From NCBI GenBank assembly GCA_035079385.1, contig JAVHKY010000027.1, forward strand, positions 62,001-126,000: a stretch of 64,000 bases of DNA, read 5' to 3'. Numbering within the stretch: position 1 is the first letter of the stretch; each line of letters begins with the position of its first letter. This document shows positions 12,301 to 21,200 of this stretch, piece by piece. Both the position numbers and the translations under genes were made by a program. Source of the DNA: Aspidiotus rigidus (lineage: Eukaryota > Arthropoda > Insecta > Hemiptera > Diaspididae). A model generated the notes under the pieces. The model had not been told where the DNA came from. It ran no database searches and saw only the letters and a list, made by a program, of their open reading frames with translations.

Positions 12301-13179
12301 TTTACAAAAAAAACATGTGGGTTTGGAGCCCCCTTCAGGACGAGAGCGACCATTTTCCATTTTGCTACCTGTAGTAAAAACCTTAGCTCTGAAATTTGAT
12401 TTTCCTTGCGTTTGTTGATCCTTGTATTTGAAACAAGACCTTATATCGTGATTTGATCGTTTACAAAACGTGCAAAATTTTCCCTTATTAGAATTAGAAC
12501 CTTGATAATTTGGTTTTGGTGTTTTAACAAATTTTTCACGTCTCATATTAATAGCCATTTCCTCCTCTATAGCTGGATTTAATGCTTCATTAAGTGATGT
12601 GTATCCTTTCCAACGTAAAAACTTCGAAATTTCAGGTGCAGAGTGAAATGTGAAACGACTCAGTGCAATTTGTTTTATGTTTTCAATACACCCAGGCTTT
12701 AGAGCCTTGTCCATAGTGGACAAATTCAGAGCATTCAAGACCTTAGATTCCGCTTCTTCAATTCTCCGGTGATAAGCTACTACTGTTTCATTAGCATTTT
12801 GCCGAAGACTATTCAAATCCTCCAAAAATTGCGAATAATGTCTTTTTGTTCGATATAGCTGATTTAATTTTTCCCTTAATTCTTTCCAAGTCTTAAAAGT
12901 AAAATGAAGCAATTGCGACTTGGCGGGGTCCTCAATTTTAGATAAGATAACGTACAGAAGAGCCCTTTTCTGATTCGAATTTGCTAGCTTCATAGCCGAA
13001 TTACAATTAATTATAAAATTGTTCAATTCTGTTCTAACTCCTGAAAAAGATTTGGGGATTAGGGAAGATAAAAATTGAAGTTTATAATCGTTTCCCTCCT
13101 CTGCTTGTTCATTTTCTTCATTTTGAGAGGTTTCCTCGTCAACTTCCCAAAATTCATCTAATTCAAGGATTGGATCCAT
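6301..13179 (-). CDS. Gag-Pol-Env single polyprotein of the gypsy-like element
   Basis: One uninterrupted 2292-codon frame. Gag occupies roughly residues 1-340, with two CX2CX4HX4C zinc knuckles (C236-C249, C289-C302). The aspartic protease has LLLDAGA at 377-383. Reverse transcriptase has LDLASGYHQ at 755 and the YLDD box at 818-821. RNase H has D967, E1006 and D1033. Integrase has H1270, H1277, C1307 and C1310, then D1340, D1399 and E1435 (DD35E), and a GPY-like C terminus near 1573. Env runs from about M1627 to 2292. It has a signal peptide (1627-1647), N-glycosylation sites, a furin-type RSKR site (1752-1755), a following fusion-peptide motif with KWLTGTPDSDD (1770-1780) and a membrane segment near 2187-2223. 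In well-known errantiviruses gag and pol are separated by a frameshift and env comes from a spliced RNA; here all three are in phase. A spliced env start at 8301 is still possible, since an acceptor-like ttacaag lies just upstream. Confidence 0.95.
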   Translation of the reverse strand: MDPILELDEFWEVDEETSQNEENEQAEEGNDYKLQFLSSLIPKSFSGVRTELNNFIINCNSAMKLANSNQKRALLYVILSKIEDPAKSQLLHFTFKTWKELREKLNQLYRTKRHYSQFLEDLNSLRQNANETVVAYHRRIEEAESKVLNALNLSTMDKALKPGCIENIKQIALSRFTFHSAPEISKFLRWKGYTSLNEALNPAIEEEMAINMRREKFVKTPKPNYQGSNSNKGKFCTFCKRSNHDIRSCFKYKDQQTQGKSNFRAKVFTTGSKMENGRSRPEGGSKPTCFFCKRVGHIASQCELKKEKDAKNRDSRNFRTNQPHSPPGNRNNTLSRPGSSGNYLSSTGIYALDTLSRKALIYVELFTDEAISGKLNLLLDAGAAVTVIKGNRLKPRTWFWSDESLEMVGVDGKNPIKTLGSANVCFTFKPQGEIKHKVQLLKEEHGVPVDGLLGIDFFDKWARFINFETKELILKGCKYGIPFHRLDEFEERKKFMEPIRSNQLWISQIYVAPRSETLVDIEVENPEIGEGIIPGLQLKENIFLSRAVTRVEDTGYAKATLLNLSKNEYLYETALIKLEEFPQEPTTILLTQPSQDQAPSKEERYEQLKENLDLSHLNAEEKQVIQSICLKFQDIFHLKGDKLTFSTIAKHDIRLKDETPINIKNYRQPHALKGEIKKQVDQMLEDGIIRPSMSPWNAPLWIVPKKGVDKEGNKKWRLVVDYRRLNEVTIGQSYPLPQINEILEDLGSAKYFTCLDLASGYHQLKMEEKDIEKTAFSTMGGHWEFLRIPFGLTGAPSTFMRAMHACLSGLTPDRAMVYLDDIIIHAPDLVTHQEKLLSVFKRLRHYNLKLQPEKCEFLKREVQYLGHVVNEFGVLPDPGKIAVVSEYPAPSKVKELQAFLGFVGYYRRFIKNFSEIARPLTKLLRKGETFEWGEAQEKAFNELKNLLISDLILKFPDFSKEFILTCDASNASIGAVLSQGTPPNDLPIAYASRVLNKAELNYSVTEKELLAVIFGTKHFRSYLFGKKFVIYTDHRPLIWLSKVKEGGNSRLLRWRLKLEEYQFDILYRPGKSNQVADALSRIPNPIATPVHQFTILLGQIHDYKGMLRENIASKEEIKVNIINDSVFTKKSIILFSATRPNDVELREFLNKTRKYGLTKFPVMLTGQAHHTRRKDYNLILCAYKEDYYDSGKYEDIFSSLQVAKNVAERKGLKEIFIEKLGDVHERINLEKFKVIIHYLFKDTNIKPTICLNQKIQVKEEEKENLLNLNHSTPEAGHCGFWRTYNKMKDLYIWDDLKGDITAYIKKCHQCQVNKVNRNPIRSPLEITTTSTRPFEKIFIDLVGPLPITERGNRFIFTLQDDLSRFSYAIPINSGEALVVAEELNKFISIFGIPEKVQSDNGTNFASEVIKALMRIYKIRHIFTSLYWPRSNGALERWHSSLKDYLKHFTRSTQDNWDEYVFHAVFCYNSHVHASTKKTPYELVFGHPARVPSSITTNPTFQYTYDDYHSQLKLRLTNSHRLARENLIKSKEESKERYDRRLNPHDFQEGDLVYIKNKSHQVGRARKMDPEYIGPYRILKVNDNHTVKVKVGRKHNPYHFDMLRPCTDANIAADERTQPLTRRNATRMNLGLIPILLLILVNSPIVQAGNVKNAIFPITHKSGIYFENLGRAKLTNSIWNFITFRDMDLYRQRHEFLDQSMKTVNDLCHQMQIKNRTQSYECYKRSSFISTYRIKLEEGYENIQNLVHHSLKRSKRFLDYGLIPQLSTIQKWLTGTPDSDDHRRYDSSIEKVLGDTENIRELVREQFHIIKSSILDFNTTLATLQNNEQALKNNFLVIGNFMEQTEQKLNMTVLRELFIENELILTSMLQQAIEEYDTLTTGILFAKKGILHPSIIKPSELSRELSLVQLPNDKTFPFAVDPLSIHTFIDLCKIDIIFTDQNRLVFTIHIPLAQNQDFDLFKILPFPVSMKDSPLVHRFIQPSNDYFIINKVRTKRAVLKDLSVCSEILEGTFLCHLTILEYTNPENNCETMLFLNKNATIPFTCDVKTIFSEMSVWYPLMGNRWLFSLTKGETISIECVNREKILDLYAVGTGLLFLEDNCRAYTSNGLIMSTTKYNHTYTHYVPLTDIELIPNTNTFNFTRGKLQPIRVTDLNSKELKVLAHKIDDYEKILDLRTGHERLQEQTSWLGYTIGLSLLGVGIYWLLKCCPIVAWSLSSLLPFLGCRFGSRPSTQVEQAHELLRLNSPVVEQVLEVLHGNSPARNEEVPQHQESPTPSTSGRPYRLRTRAVKIA

Positions 13180-13216
13180 ATTTGCGCAAAATGTCCTTAA
13201 CAGACCTCAAATTCTC

Positions 13217-13256
<40 letters not shown>

Positions 13257-13986
13257 TTAATGAAATCGAATAGAGTAAAACACAACCGGGACAATCCCGT
13301 AAACGGAAGGGGTAATCGACCTCTCCAATTCACTCTTTTCCAAGAAGAGATAAAGAAAAACTTTATTTCAGAACAACAACTGCTCCAAACTCTATTCGAT
13401 AACTATTCAAGAAAGAACACAATAAAACTACCACTACCTATATAGGTGAGGTGAATGTACTCTGACAAGAGAGATAGGGTGCAACCTATTCCGTGTTCCA
13501 CTGACCTATTAACTGGTCTTGAACTACAAATGCTCCTACTTGTGAAACTGAAAGTGATTTTACGACTTAGCCTTATTCACGGTGGAGACAGGAAAAAAAA
13601 AAAAAAAAAAATAGAGAGTTCAGGTATGTAACAGTTACCCTACGACGAGATTATGTGAACGACCTAACTATTTATTCCAAAATCTTCCCGCCTTAAAACG
13701 CGTTAGTCTTTTACACCTGTTATAGTAAATGGTGGGTCAGTCAACCGAATATTTTTTTTTTTTTTGACAATAAATGAAATTAAACTCAAGATCGCGCTAC
13801 GAATGATCGCGGTACGAAATAGATTTTATTTTAAAGAATGAAAACGCGATATTATAGCGATTCGAACAATGATGATAGGAACGAGGATAAGAGAATGGAA
13901 AGTAACTCACTTTTGTGCTGATGACTGAAGAGCTGCTTCGTAGAACCGGTGGATATGCGTTTCGTCCTACCGACTGCGCCAAAAAA
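13180..13986 (-). other. 5' leader of the gypsy-like element
   Basis: About 800 nt separate the 5' LTR from the Gag start. On the element strand a tract of about 35 A (13219-13253) sits about 40 nt upstream of the Gag ATG. A T tract (about 13591-13609) and an A tract (about 13751-13764) lie further up. The plus-strand frame overlapping 13170-13445 is antisense and unsupported. Confidence 0.7.
13965..13981 (-). other. Primer binding site, tRNA-Ser type
   Basis: On the element strand the sequence 5 nt inside the LTR is TGGCGCAGTCGGTAGGA. It is complementary to the 3' end of insect serine tRNA, with one position forming a G-U pair. Serine tRNA priming is known for the 17.6/297 group of errantiviruses. 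Confidence 0.8.
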
Positions 13987-14566
13987 TGTTAGCTTCCAAT
14001 CGATCGAGCACGAGAAATAAAGATTGTTTATTCTTTGAAATAAATACAAAAAATGATACGTTCTTACTATGCGATTGACGCTACTTCGTCCGGACTTGGA
14101 TTCAGAGATTACGACTGACTGACTGACTACTTGTCTTAGCTTCGAGGAGCTTTTATAAGAAAAGGGGTTCGGTAGCGATCTCGAAGCGTCTCTCGAAATT
14201 GTTCTTGTCTCGTCTTAACCCTTTTACGATTGACCGCATGATTTCCAAAACGCGTTTAGACGTTTTATGATCAAAGGCGAAGATTCAAGAAGTTAATCCT
14301 ACCGACATACCTCAATACGTATTAAGTCAGCTAATTAAATCTAGTTGCACCAACTCGACTATCTTGTCGGATCACCCCTATTGTTAGGAATAAATAAGGA
14401 CAATTTTATGATCCAAAACGAGGGTTTTGGGTGGTAGACAACGGATTCTCGCTTTGAGTCGTAAAAGTAACAGAAATGTGGAAATATGATTTTAATAGTT
14501 GTCCAGCGACAAAGGTATGCCGTATCACGGTAAAGAAGAGCATTAGACAAGTATGGAATACTAACA
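13987..14566 (-). repeat. 5' LTR of the gypsy-like element
   Basis: Identical by reading to 4660-5239 at a constant offset of 9327 bp. Because both LTRs are made from one template at insertion, identity indicates very little time since integration. Confidence 0.95.
14113..14157 (-). promoter_or_regulatory. LTR promoter: TATA box and repeated initiator
   Basis: On the element strand TATAAAA lies at 14157-14151. About 30 nt downstream is a run of overlapping TCAGT words (14127-14113), matching the arthropod initiator consensus. The spacing fits RNA polymerase II start selection. The repeated initiator could allow several start sites. Confidence 0.65.
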
Positions 14567-14570
14567 CAAC

Positions 14571-15249
14571 GATCGGTATTCCAGAGAAACTTCTGTGAAC
14601 GAATTTAAAAAAGAAGTTTAAATTTTTTTATGCAAAATTTCGGAGCTCTGAGGCTACAGAGGCTAGCTCGAAAGCGAGGGAAAGGAAAATCGTAAGTTTA
14701 TTTTGACTTTTTGATAAATTTTATTATTATTAGTATTGCTGTGCAAACAACAAATGTGAAGAAATGTAGCATCCTCTCTGTACTGTGACCACGCTACTCG
14801 CAGATAGAATGCGATTTCAATAGATGACTTCAAAAATTCTTTGACACAGCCTTAATGAAGGATCTTCCTACAAATTTGGAATCTATTTCATAGTAAGAAA
14901 GGAAGGTTTATTTCGTGGAAAAAAATTATGTACGATTAGTTGACACTCAGTTTTTGCTTTCTACCTTTTTATTCAGTAAACTGTCCTCAACCCATCTTGA
15001 ACGCGCAGCGTTCCTCAACAGGAACCAATTTACATTTTTAACGCGAATTTTTTTTTTTTTTAAGAATAATCGTATCCGTATTACTGCGGAATAAAAGTGG
15101 AAACTGGTTAGGTTATCAACTAGCTACGTCTTATTACCTATGTGTGTATTATTGAAAAACTTGTTATCATTCGGTAGAGTAAATATTAGTTGTACTGTAG
15201 TCGAAATCATCGTCCAGTGATTGATATTGTGGTTCATATGTGAGCGAGT
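14571..15249. other. Intergenic, upstream of the protease gene
   Basis: No coding feature is supported. It contains an A/T tract near 15050 and presumably the promoter and 5' UTR of the gene that starts at 15250; I could not pick a convincing TATA box. Confidence 0.5.
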
Positions 15250-18200
15250 ATGACAAAAATTATTCTTATGTGGTTCATGATTTTTTTCAGCGTGTGTATC
15301 TACCCATCAGGTAAAGTAATATTTCCCTATTATTTATTTCAATATTCTGTCTAGGCACTCCTCTCGTATAGTCCCAAACCATCCTGGGGTGGATTGACAC
15401 TATTGAAATCTATAGACGAGAAGAATGTACAGCGATGACTATATGGATATAAAAGTACCTAATTAGAGAAGACAAATCAAATATACTTATAGACGCTGAT
15501 TTTAGTCACCTACAAGTTCATTAAAGATTCTCAAAATATAAAATATGTTTTTTTGCCGATTGTAGAGGAGATGAAAGATTGTTGATTACACTAGATATTG
15601 AGCTGCTTCAATTTTATTTCATTTTTCACTCATAACGATGATCCAAATGCGACATCAGTACCCCGCTCTAACCAATTGAGAAATTAAGGCACTATGGTAC
15701 TATGGGATAGGGCTTCACACCCCTATGTCCTGTTGTACACTCATTTGCCTATTTTCATGATAATAGTAGGTACGCCTTGCTCTGCTCTTACTCGTATGTC
15801 ACGAGAATCGATTTTGCAAATCTAGCAAAAAATAGAGCGGATGAGATTGTCTGTGAACACGAGGTCGTAACTTAATTAATTTTCAACATGAAAAGAAGTA
15901 TCTAGATACGTATTTGTCTCTTTAAGATATTTTTCTTTCATTGAGAATCCTTTTACGGAGAGTGTTAGTCACAGCTGTGCAGTAAGAAAATATCTCGTAG
16001 TCGCCTTTGATAAAATTAGGTTGGTAATAGTGAAGATGAAAAATGTTTTCTTTCACGCATAAATCTTCAATTGTTTTATCGAACAGATGGATACGACATT
16101 AAATTCCATGACGAGGAAGACTACGAAGAAGGTAGTGGTTTTTTTACGCATTACCATTATAACAAAAATGAGTGCGTGAATCTGAATCGAGATTGGGCCC
16201 AAAGAATAATGGCGCTAGAGTTGCAGTCTAAAATTCAGTGCGTAACCCTCTATACGCAAGCTGGATGCCAAGGAGATTTCGTGAATATCCATCAACTTGC
16301 GAAGGACTATCGACTGCCGGCAAAAGGTCATAATTTAATCGATAGTGATTTTCACGAGAAAGCGGTCTCGTTCGCGGATTGCGATTCAGTGAAGGTGAAA
16401 ATGGAGTTGAGTGCGCGCCCGACGTTCTATTTTCGAATTTACGATGGCAAAAACCGAGATATTATTGAGGATTACAGACTGTACACCACAAAAGCTGATG
16501 AATGCGTTTCATTACCACCCGAGTGGCAAAATCGTATTTCTTCCGTCGACACTCTCTCCAATTGTTACGTTTTATACGATAGTGATGCGTGTTCCGGTCG
16601 AAAAAAATATTTGTTCGCGGACTCGAGAAGCAAGGGCGCATTACCCTGGGAGAAGGATCTCACGCAAATAGGTTTCAACGACATTGCTAAATCCTTCAAG
16701 ACGTGCGATATAGCATTTCACGCACCTTGCAAAACGCAGTGTCCCAAATTTCTATATGGAAGCAGCGTCGAGTACAAGTTTTGGATGTACTTTCTGTCAA
16801 TTAATTCACCGTTTCTTCAGAATGAATTTACAAGGCGAGTAACAAGTGCGAAAGATGGTTTTATCTCTTGGGATTTTCTTCTACCATCGGACTGGGTGTC
16901 GTCGAACATTGGACACCAATATCTCGAAGCCATGACGAGTCAACGTAATATTTTACGTGCACTTATTCGTTCCGATTCTCAGTCCAGCTTCAAAGTAGAA
17001 AATTTGAAGACGTTGCTCAATCTAACTAGGGCAGTGAAGCAAGAAAGATTAGAGCAGCTTCAAAAGTTTAAGAAAGATTACAACGATCCGAATTTTGCAG
17101 TTATGTCGCACATTGTAACGTATTGGGCGTCGATGGAGTGGACCTTGAATGAAATTATTGTTAATCGGTACCTTGAAGCAATAGAAGGTAAGATGGAAGA
17201 TCTATTTCAACTTTTTCGTACCAATATGAATATCTCACTCCTCATCTTGAAATTAAAAGCAAATTGGTTATCTCTTAAAAGTTTACTTTTTTTTCCCTAA
17301 CCGGTAACTGGCCAATGTCTTTAACTCTTACCAGGGAAACACTAACTACCCTAGTCATACGATTGTAGGTGGCGTTATAATCAAGCGTTGATATATTTGT
17401 ATATGTATGTTAGTGCTATATGTTTTAGTATTTGTGTTTTTTTCTATATACCGGTACGCGAGGGGAAAGAGAGGCTGATATTACGCTACCTTACTATGAG
17501 TCCTTTTCTCATGGATAAAAAGCGGAAATGGTCATTGCTTCATCGTTCATCGTTGGTGCTTTTTCCCTTTCATCAGTACGACAAGAACATCTCCTATTTG
17601 AAAAAAAGAGGGTAAATTTTGGCCGTCCGTGGAATTGGACTGGCTAAAATTTGGAATCATCTGTGCATCGTTTTAAAATGTTAGTAGAGGTATCACTAGG
17701 GGAATTAGGGGATTCAGTCCACTCTTCATTGAAATAGTTTTGTAATGTATTTGGCCCTGGCCGGGTAAGAGAAGAAAATGACCTTGGCCGCAAAATGTTC
17801 CAAATCTGCATTGAAATGTTTTTCCCCCCGAGAAAAATTGAAATCCATCCGCTCACTCATGTGAAAAGCAAAACCATTTTTAGGCCTAAAATACAAATAT
17901 CTCACGCAATAATGAGATAAAACTCGATTTTAGAAGATGTAAACGTGCATCAATGGTATTTTTTTTTTGTTTTTTTCAAAAGAAATCATGTATATTTTCC
18001 CTAGTTTAAAGCAATAACAAAACTTTTTTGAAACTCATTCAACAAAAAAGAAACATGTTCTGGTGCCCGTTTCATACTCCTTTAATTAATTAGACCTGAA
18101 TCACCCGCGGGATATACATTTGCACGCGCACATCCAACATTGGGGGAGAAGGGAGGAAGGAGGGGAACTCGCGAATTTTCAAATTAGGGGTACAGTGAGA

Positions 18201-21200
18201 CAAAAGATATGAAACGTGTCAAAAAATCGGAGGTTGGCACCAGGGGATATTCATTTGATGCGCTTTGCCCCTTTAGTACCATAGTCGGCGGTGAGGTGAA
18301 ACATTCTCAAAATGAATAAATATTCGCAGATGCCTTCCCCCGGATTTTTTCTTTGTTAAATCAGTTTAAAATTTTGTTATTGCTACAAACTAGGGAAAAT
18401 ATGGATGATTTTTTTTTTTTTTTTTTAAATATCACGGATGCACGTCTACATCTTCTAAAATGTCTTCAAGTTTTATCTCTCTGCGATGATTACTGCTAGA
18501 GATTAATCATTTGGATTTTAGTCCTAAAAATGCTCACGCTTCCGCAGCCCACATGAGTGAGCCGGTGGGTCAAATTTTTTGGGTTTCGATTTCACCCATG
18601 AGGGACAACATTTCAAAGCACATTTGGAACACTTTGCGACCAAGACCGTTTTCCTCTCTTGTCCGGCTAGAATCAAGTTGGAATTATTAAGGGAAAAGAA
18701 CATTTATCCTCGTTCTTCTTCCAATCACGGTTACGTCACTGCTTGTTAGTGCTTTATGTTTCATTGTTTGTCCTTTTCTCATTCTGACGATATTATAACA
18801 GTTGCCAGGAGACTCTAGCCCCCTTAATTTCTATTCCTCATTACAAATGATGAACGATGAACCATTGATAAACGAGAGATAAAGGAGAGAATAGCATAAT
18901 ATCTGACATAATATTACTTTCCTGGATAGTAAAAAAAACTAACGTAGTAACTTCAATTTAATTATAATGGAAGAGTAAATTATAACCGCGTTTACCTTTA
19001 AAAACATAATTTTACTTATTAATCCAAAAGCTAGACTCAAAGTCACGTTCTATAAAGACGTCGAACATAGATCCGAATACAAAACCTACGCCTACAATCA
19101 GGACACGTGTGTAAATCTGGACCCCGGCTGGGTGAATAAAACGAGTTCGCTCGAAATCTACGACCAGTGTATTACGCTATACTCCAAAAGTAACTGTAAA
19201 GGGGAGGCGACGAACGTGCACCAGCTAACAAGAGGCCATTCGTTCTTGAGTGCGATTAATTTTGACGACAAAGTTGCATCTTTCAAAGAATGTCAACCGA
19301 CCATCGAAATACGACCAGGCTCCAGTCCAAACTTCTATTTACCAATAAATGATAAACCCTACTTCGCTGGACAAACTCAAACTCTCGCAATGAAAAGTGG
19401 CGAATGTCGATCCTTACCGAAAGGTACATCGGTTTTGTCACTCGCTCCAGACGACCAGTGCTACGTTTTATTTGACGGTATCAAGTGTTCGGGAAAAAGT
19501 CTAGAGATCTCTCTTCAATCAACCGCTTCGTACATGAATTTAGAAGAATTACATTTTGATAAAACGAAATCCATCAAGACTTGCGACCTGATGTTCCAGA
19601 CCTGCTCCTTGTGCCCTGACTTCATAGTAGCTGGAAACTACGAATACAACTTTTGGTTACTATTTTTCTCCGTTTCTTCGTCATCTCAACGGTCCGACTT
19701 TGCGAAGAGAGTGGAATCTTCCAAAAATGGTTTGATATCGTGGGATTTCCTCTTCTCTGCGAAGACATCAGCTCGATCTTTAGGTGATCAGTATCAAGAG
19801 GCTCTCGAAAGCCAACGAAATATTATTCGCGCTCTTAGCATAAGTCGACCCGGAAAATGGGGTTTCAATACGCAAAACGTAGAAACCCTACACGCTTTAG
19901 CCTTAGCAGTGCATCAAGAAAGAGATCAACAGGTTTTGAATTATTATCAAGGGAACGAGGAGAAAGATCACAATTACAAAGTAATGAAAACTGTGGCACT
20001 TATTTGGAAGAGAATAGAATCGGACTTGAAAACAGTGTTGAAAAACTGGCATCCAGAAAATATCGACGGTACGTAGCGCGTAAACCTGGTCAAACTTATT
20101 GTTAAGTATAAATTTTTTGTTCTACGTTTGACATAATTCACGCATTCATCCAAAGATACTTGCGGAGTGGTTGAGAGTGAAAAATCTAGTTTGGATAAGA
20201 CTTCACCTTTGATAAGTGACGGACTCACGTCTATTTATGGCGACGATCCGTGGCACGCGGCCATTTATAGAAAACTGATTGTGGGTGAACCGCCAAATTT
20301 AATTTGCGGCGCTTCTTTAATTTCACGAACTGTTCTCGTTTCAGGTGAATATTGTAATTTAGTTTCGATAAATAATTTAGAAGTAATTTTTCGTCATAGT
20401 TTCAAAGTCAGTACCAAATAGTTAGAATTATCCTCTTTCATCTCAATCCCTTGTCAATATTATTGTCCAAGGGAAATACTGTAGTATACCACTATAGGTT
20501 CTATACCGCACCCCTCCCTCCCATTGACTAATTTGATCCAATGTCTTCCTCTTTTTTCAACAGGGGACCTGTTCCACGAGGGGGCAGGGACGGTTGAAAA
20601 ATTTGTACTCCGCCGTCTGATAAAAATTGGGACGCTCTACCCTAACCTAATTAATGAAAACGTCCGCTAGTGGGCGAAAGAAGTGAGAGGGTTTGCGACG
20701 CCAAAATTTTCAACTCTCTGATGACATTTTAGGCACTTTGAGAAATTTTGAATCTAGGAGCATACCTTACTTGCTGTAAAGCGCAGTGCACTAGGCTAAT
20801 GCTAGCTTATGCAAGATGGAAGGGGGTCGAGCGGAGTGGAGCGTGTACTAGGACATACTAGGCTACAATGTTAGAATATCCTACTTAACTAGAAAATTGG
20901 CTGGTACGTAATTATTAAGCTATAACTTAGTATCAGATAGTGGTATATGTATACTACAAGCAAGGCTTCGATTCCACTCCCTGAAGACGTCATAGGTTTG
21001 GAGTCCCAAAGTTCCGAGTTCCCCTTCTATCACACATACCTCAGAAGTCAAAATTTTTCCTCCAATTCCTTTATCAGAGCAGGTCAGTTTTTGCTGGACG
21101 GCAACGGCGGGATGCCAAAATTTTCAAAAAGACTCTCCATAAAATTGGTTCCCTGTTAAAATTTCAACTTTTGAGCCAATCTATAACCTCCGGGCTAGGA

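Larger units (their letters stand above)
4656..14570 (-). mobile_element. Complete Ty3/gypsy (errantivirus-like) LTR retrotransposon with env
   Basis: The element spans 4660-14566 between a 4-bp target duplication, caac (4656-4659 and 14567-14570). From its own 5' end it has an LTR (13987-14566), a primer binding site (13965-13981), an ~800-nt leader, a single gag-pol-env frame (13179-6301), an extra frame (6182-5571), a polypurine tract (5249-5240) and a 3' LTR (4660-5239). The LTRs look identical over 580 bp and start/end TGTTAG...CTAACA. All enzymatic motifs and the env fusion-peptide region are present and uninterrupted. By family knowledge, errantiviruses are insect endogenous retroviruses with an env related to baculovirus F proteins. 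I infer a very recent insertion that may still be active. Confidence 0.95.

Noticed and set aside
13170..13445. Plus-strand frame at the retroelement leader
   Set aside because: Antisense to the element and dominated by a homopolymer of about 35 bases.
16411..16671. Plus-strand 86-codon frame inside protease exon 2
   Set aside because: Shadow frame of the real exon; no motif of its own.
17388..17615. A hydrophobic frame that could be a signal-peptide exon for the second protease module
   Set aside because: Its only sensible donor (ATA CCG|GTACGC) is phase 0, but the 19031 exon needs phase 1, so it cannot be joined without a frameshift.
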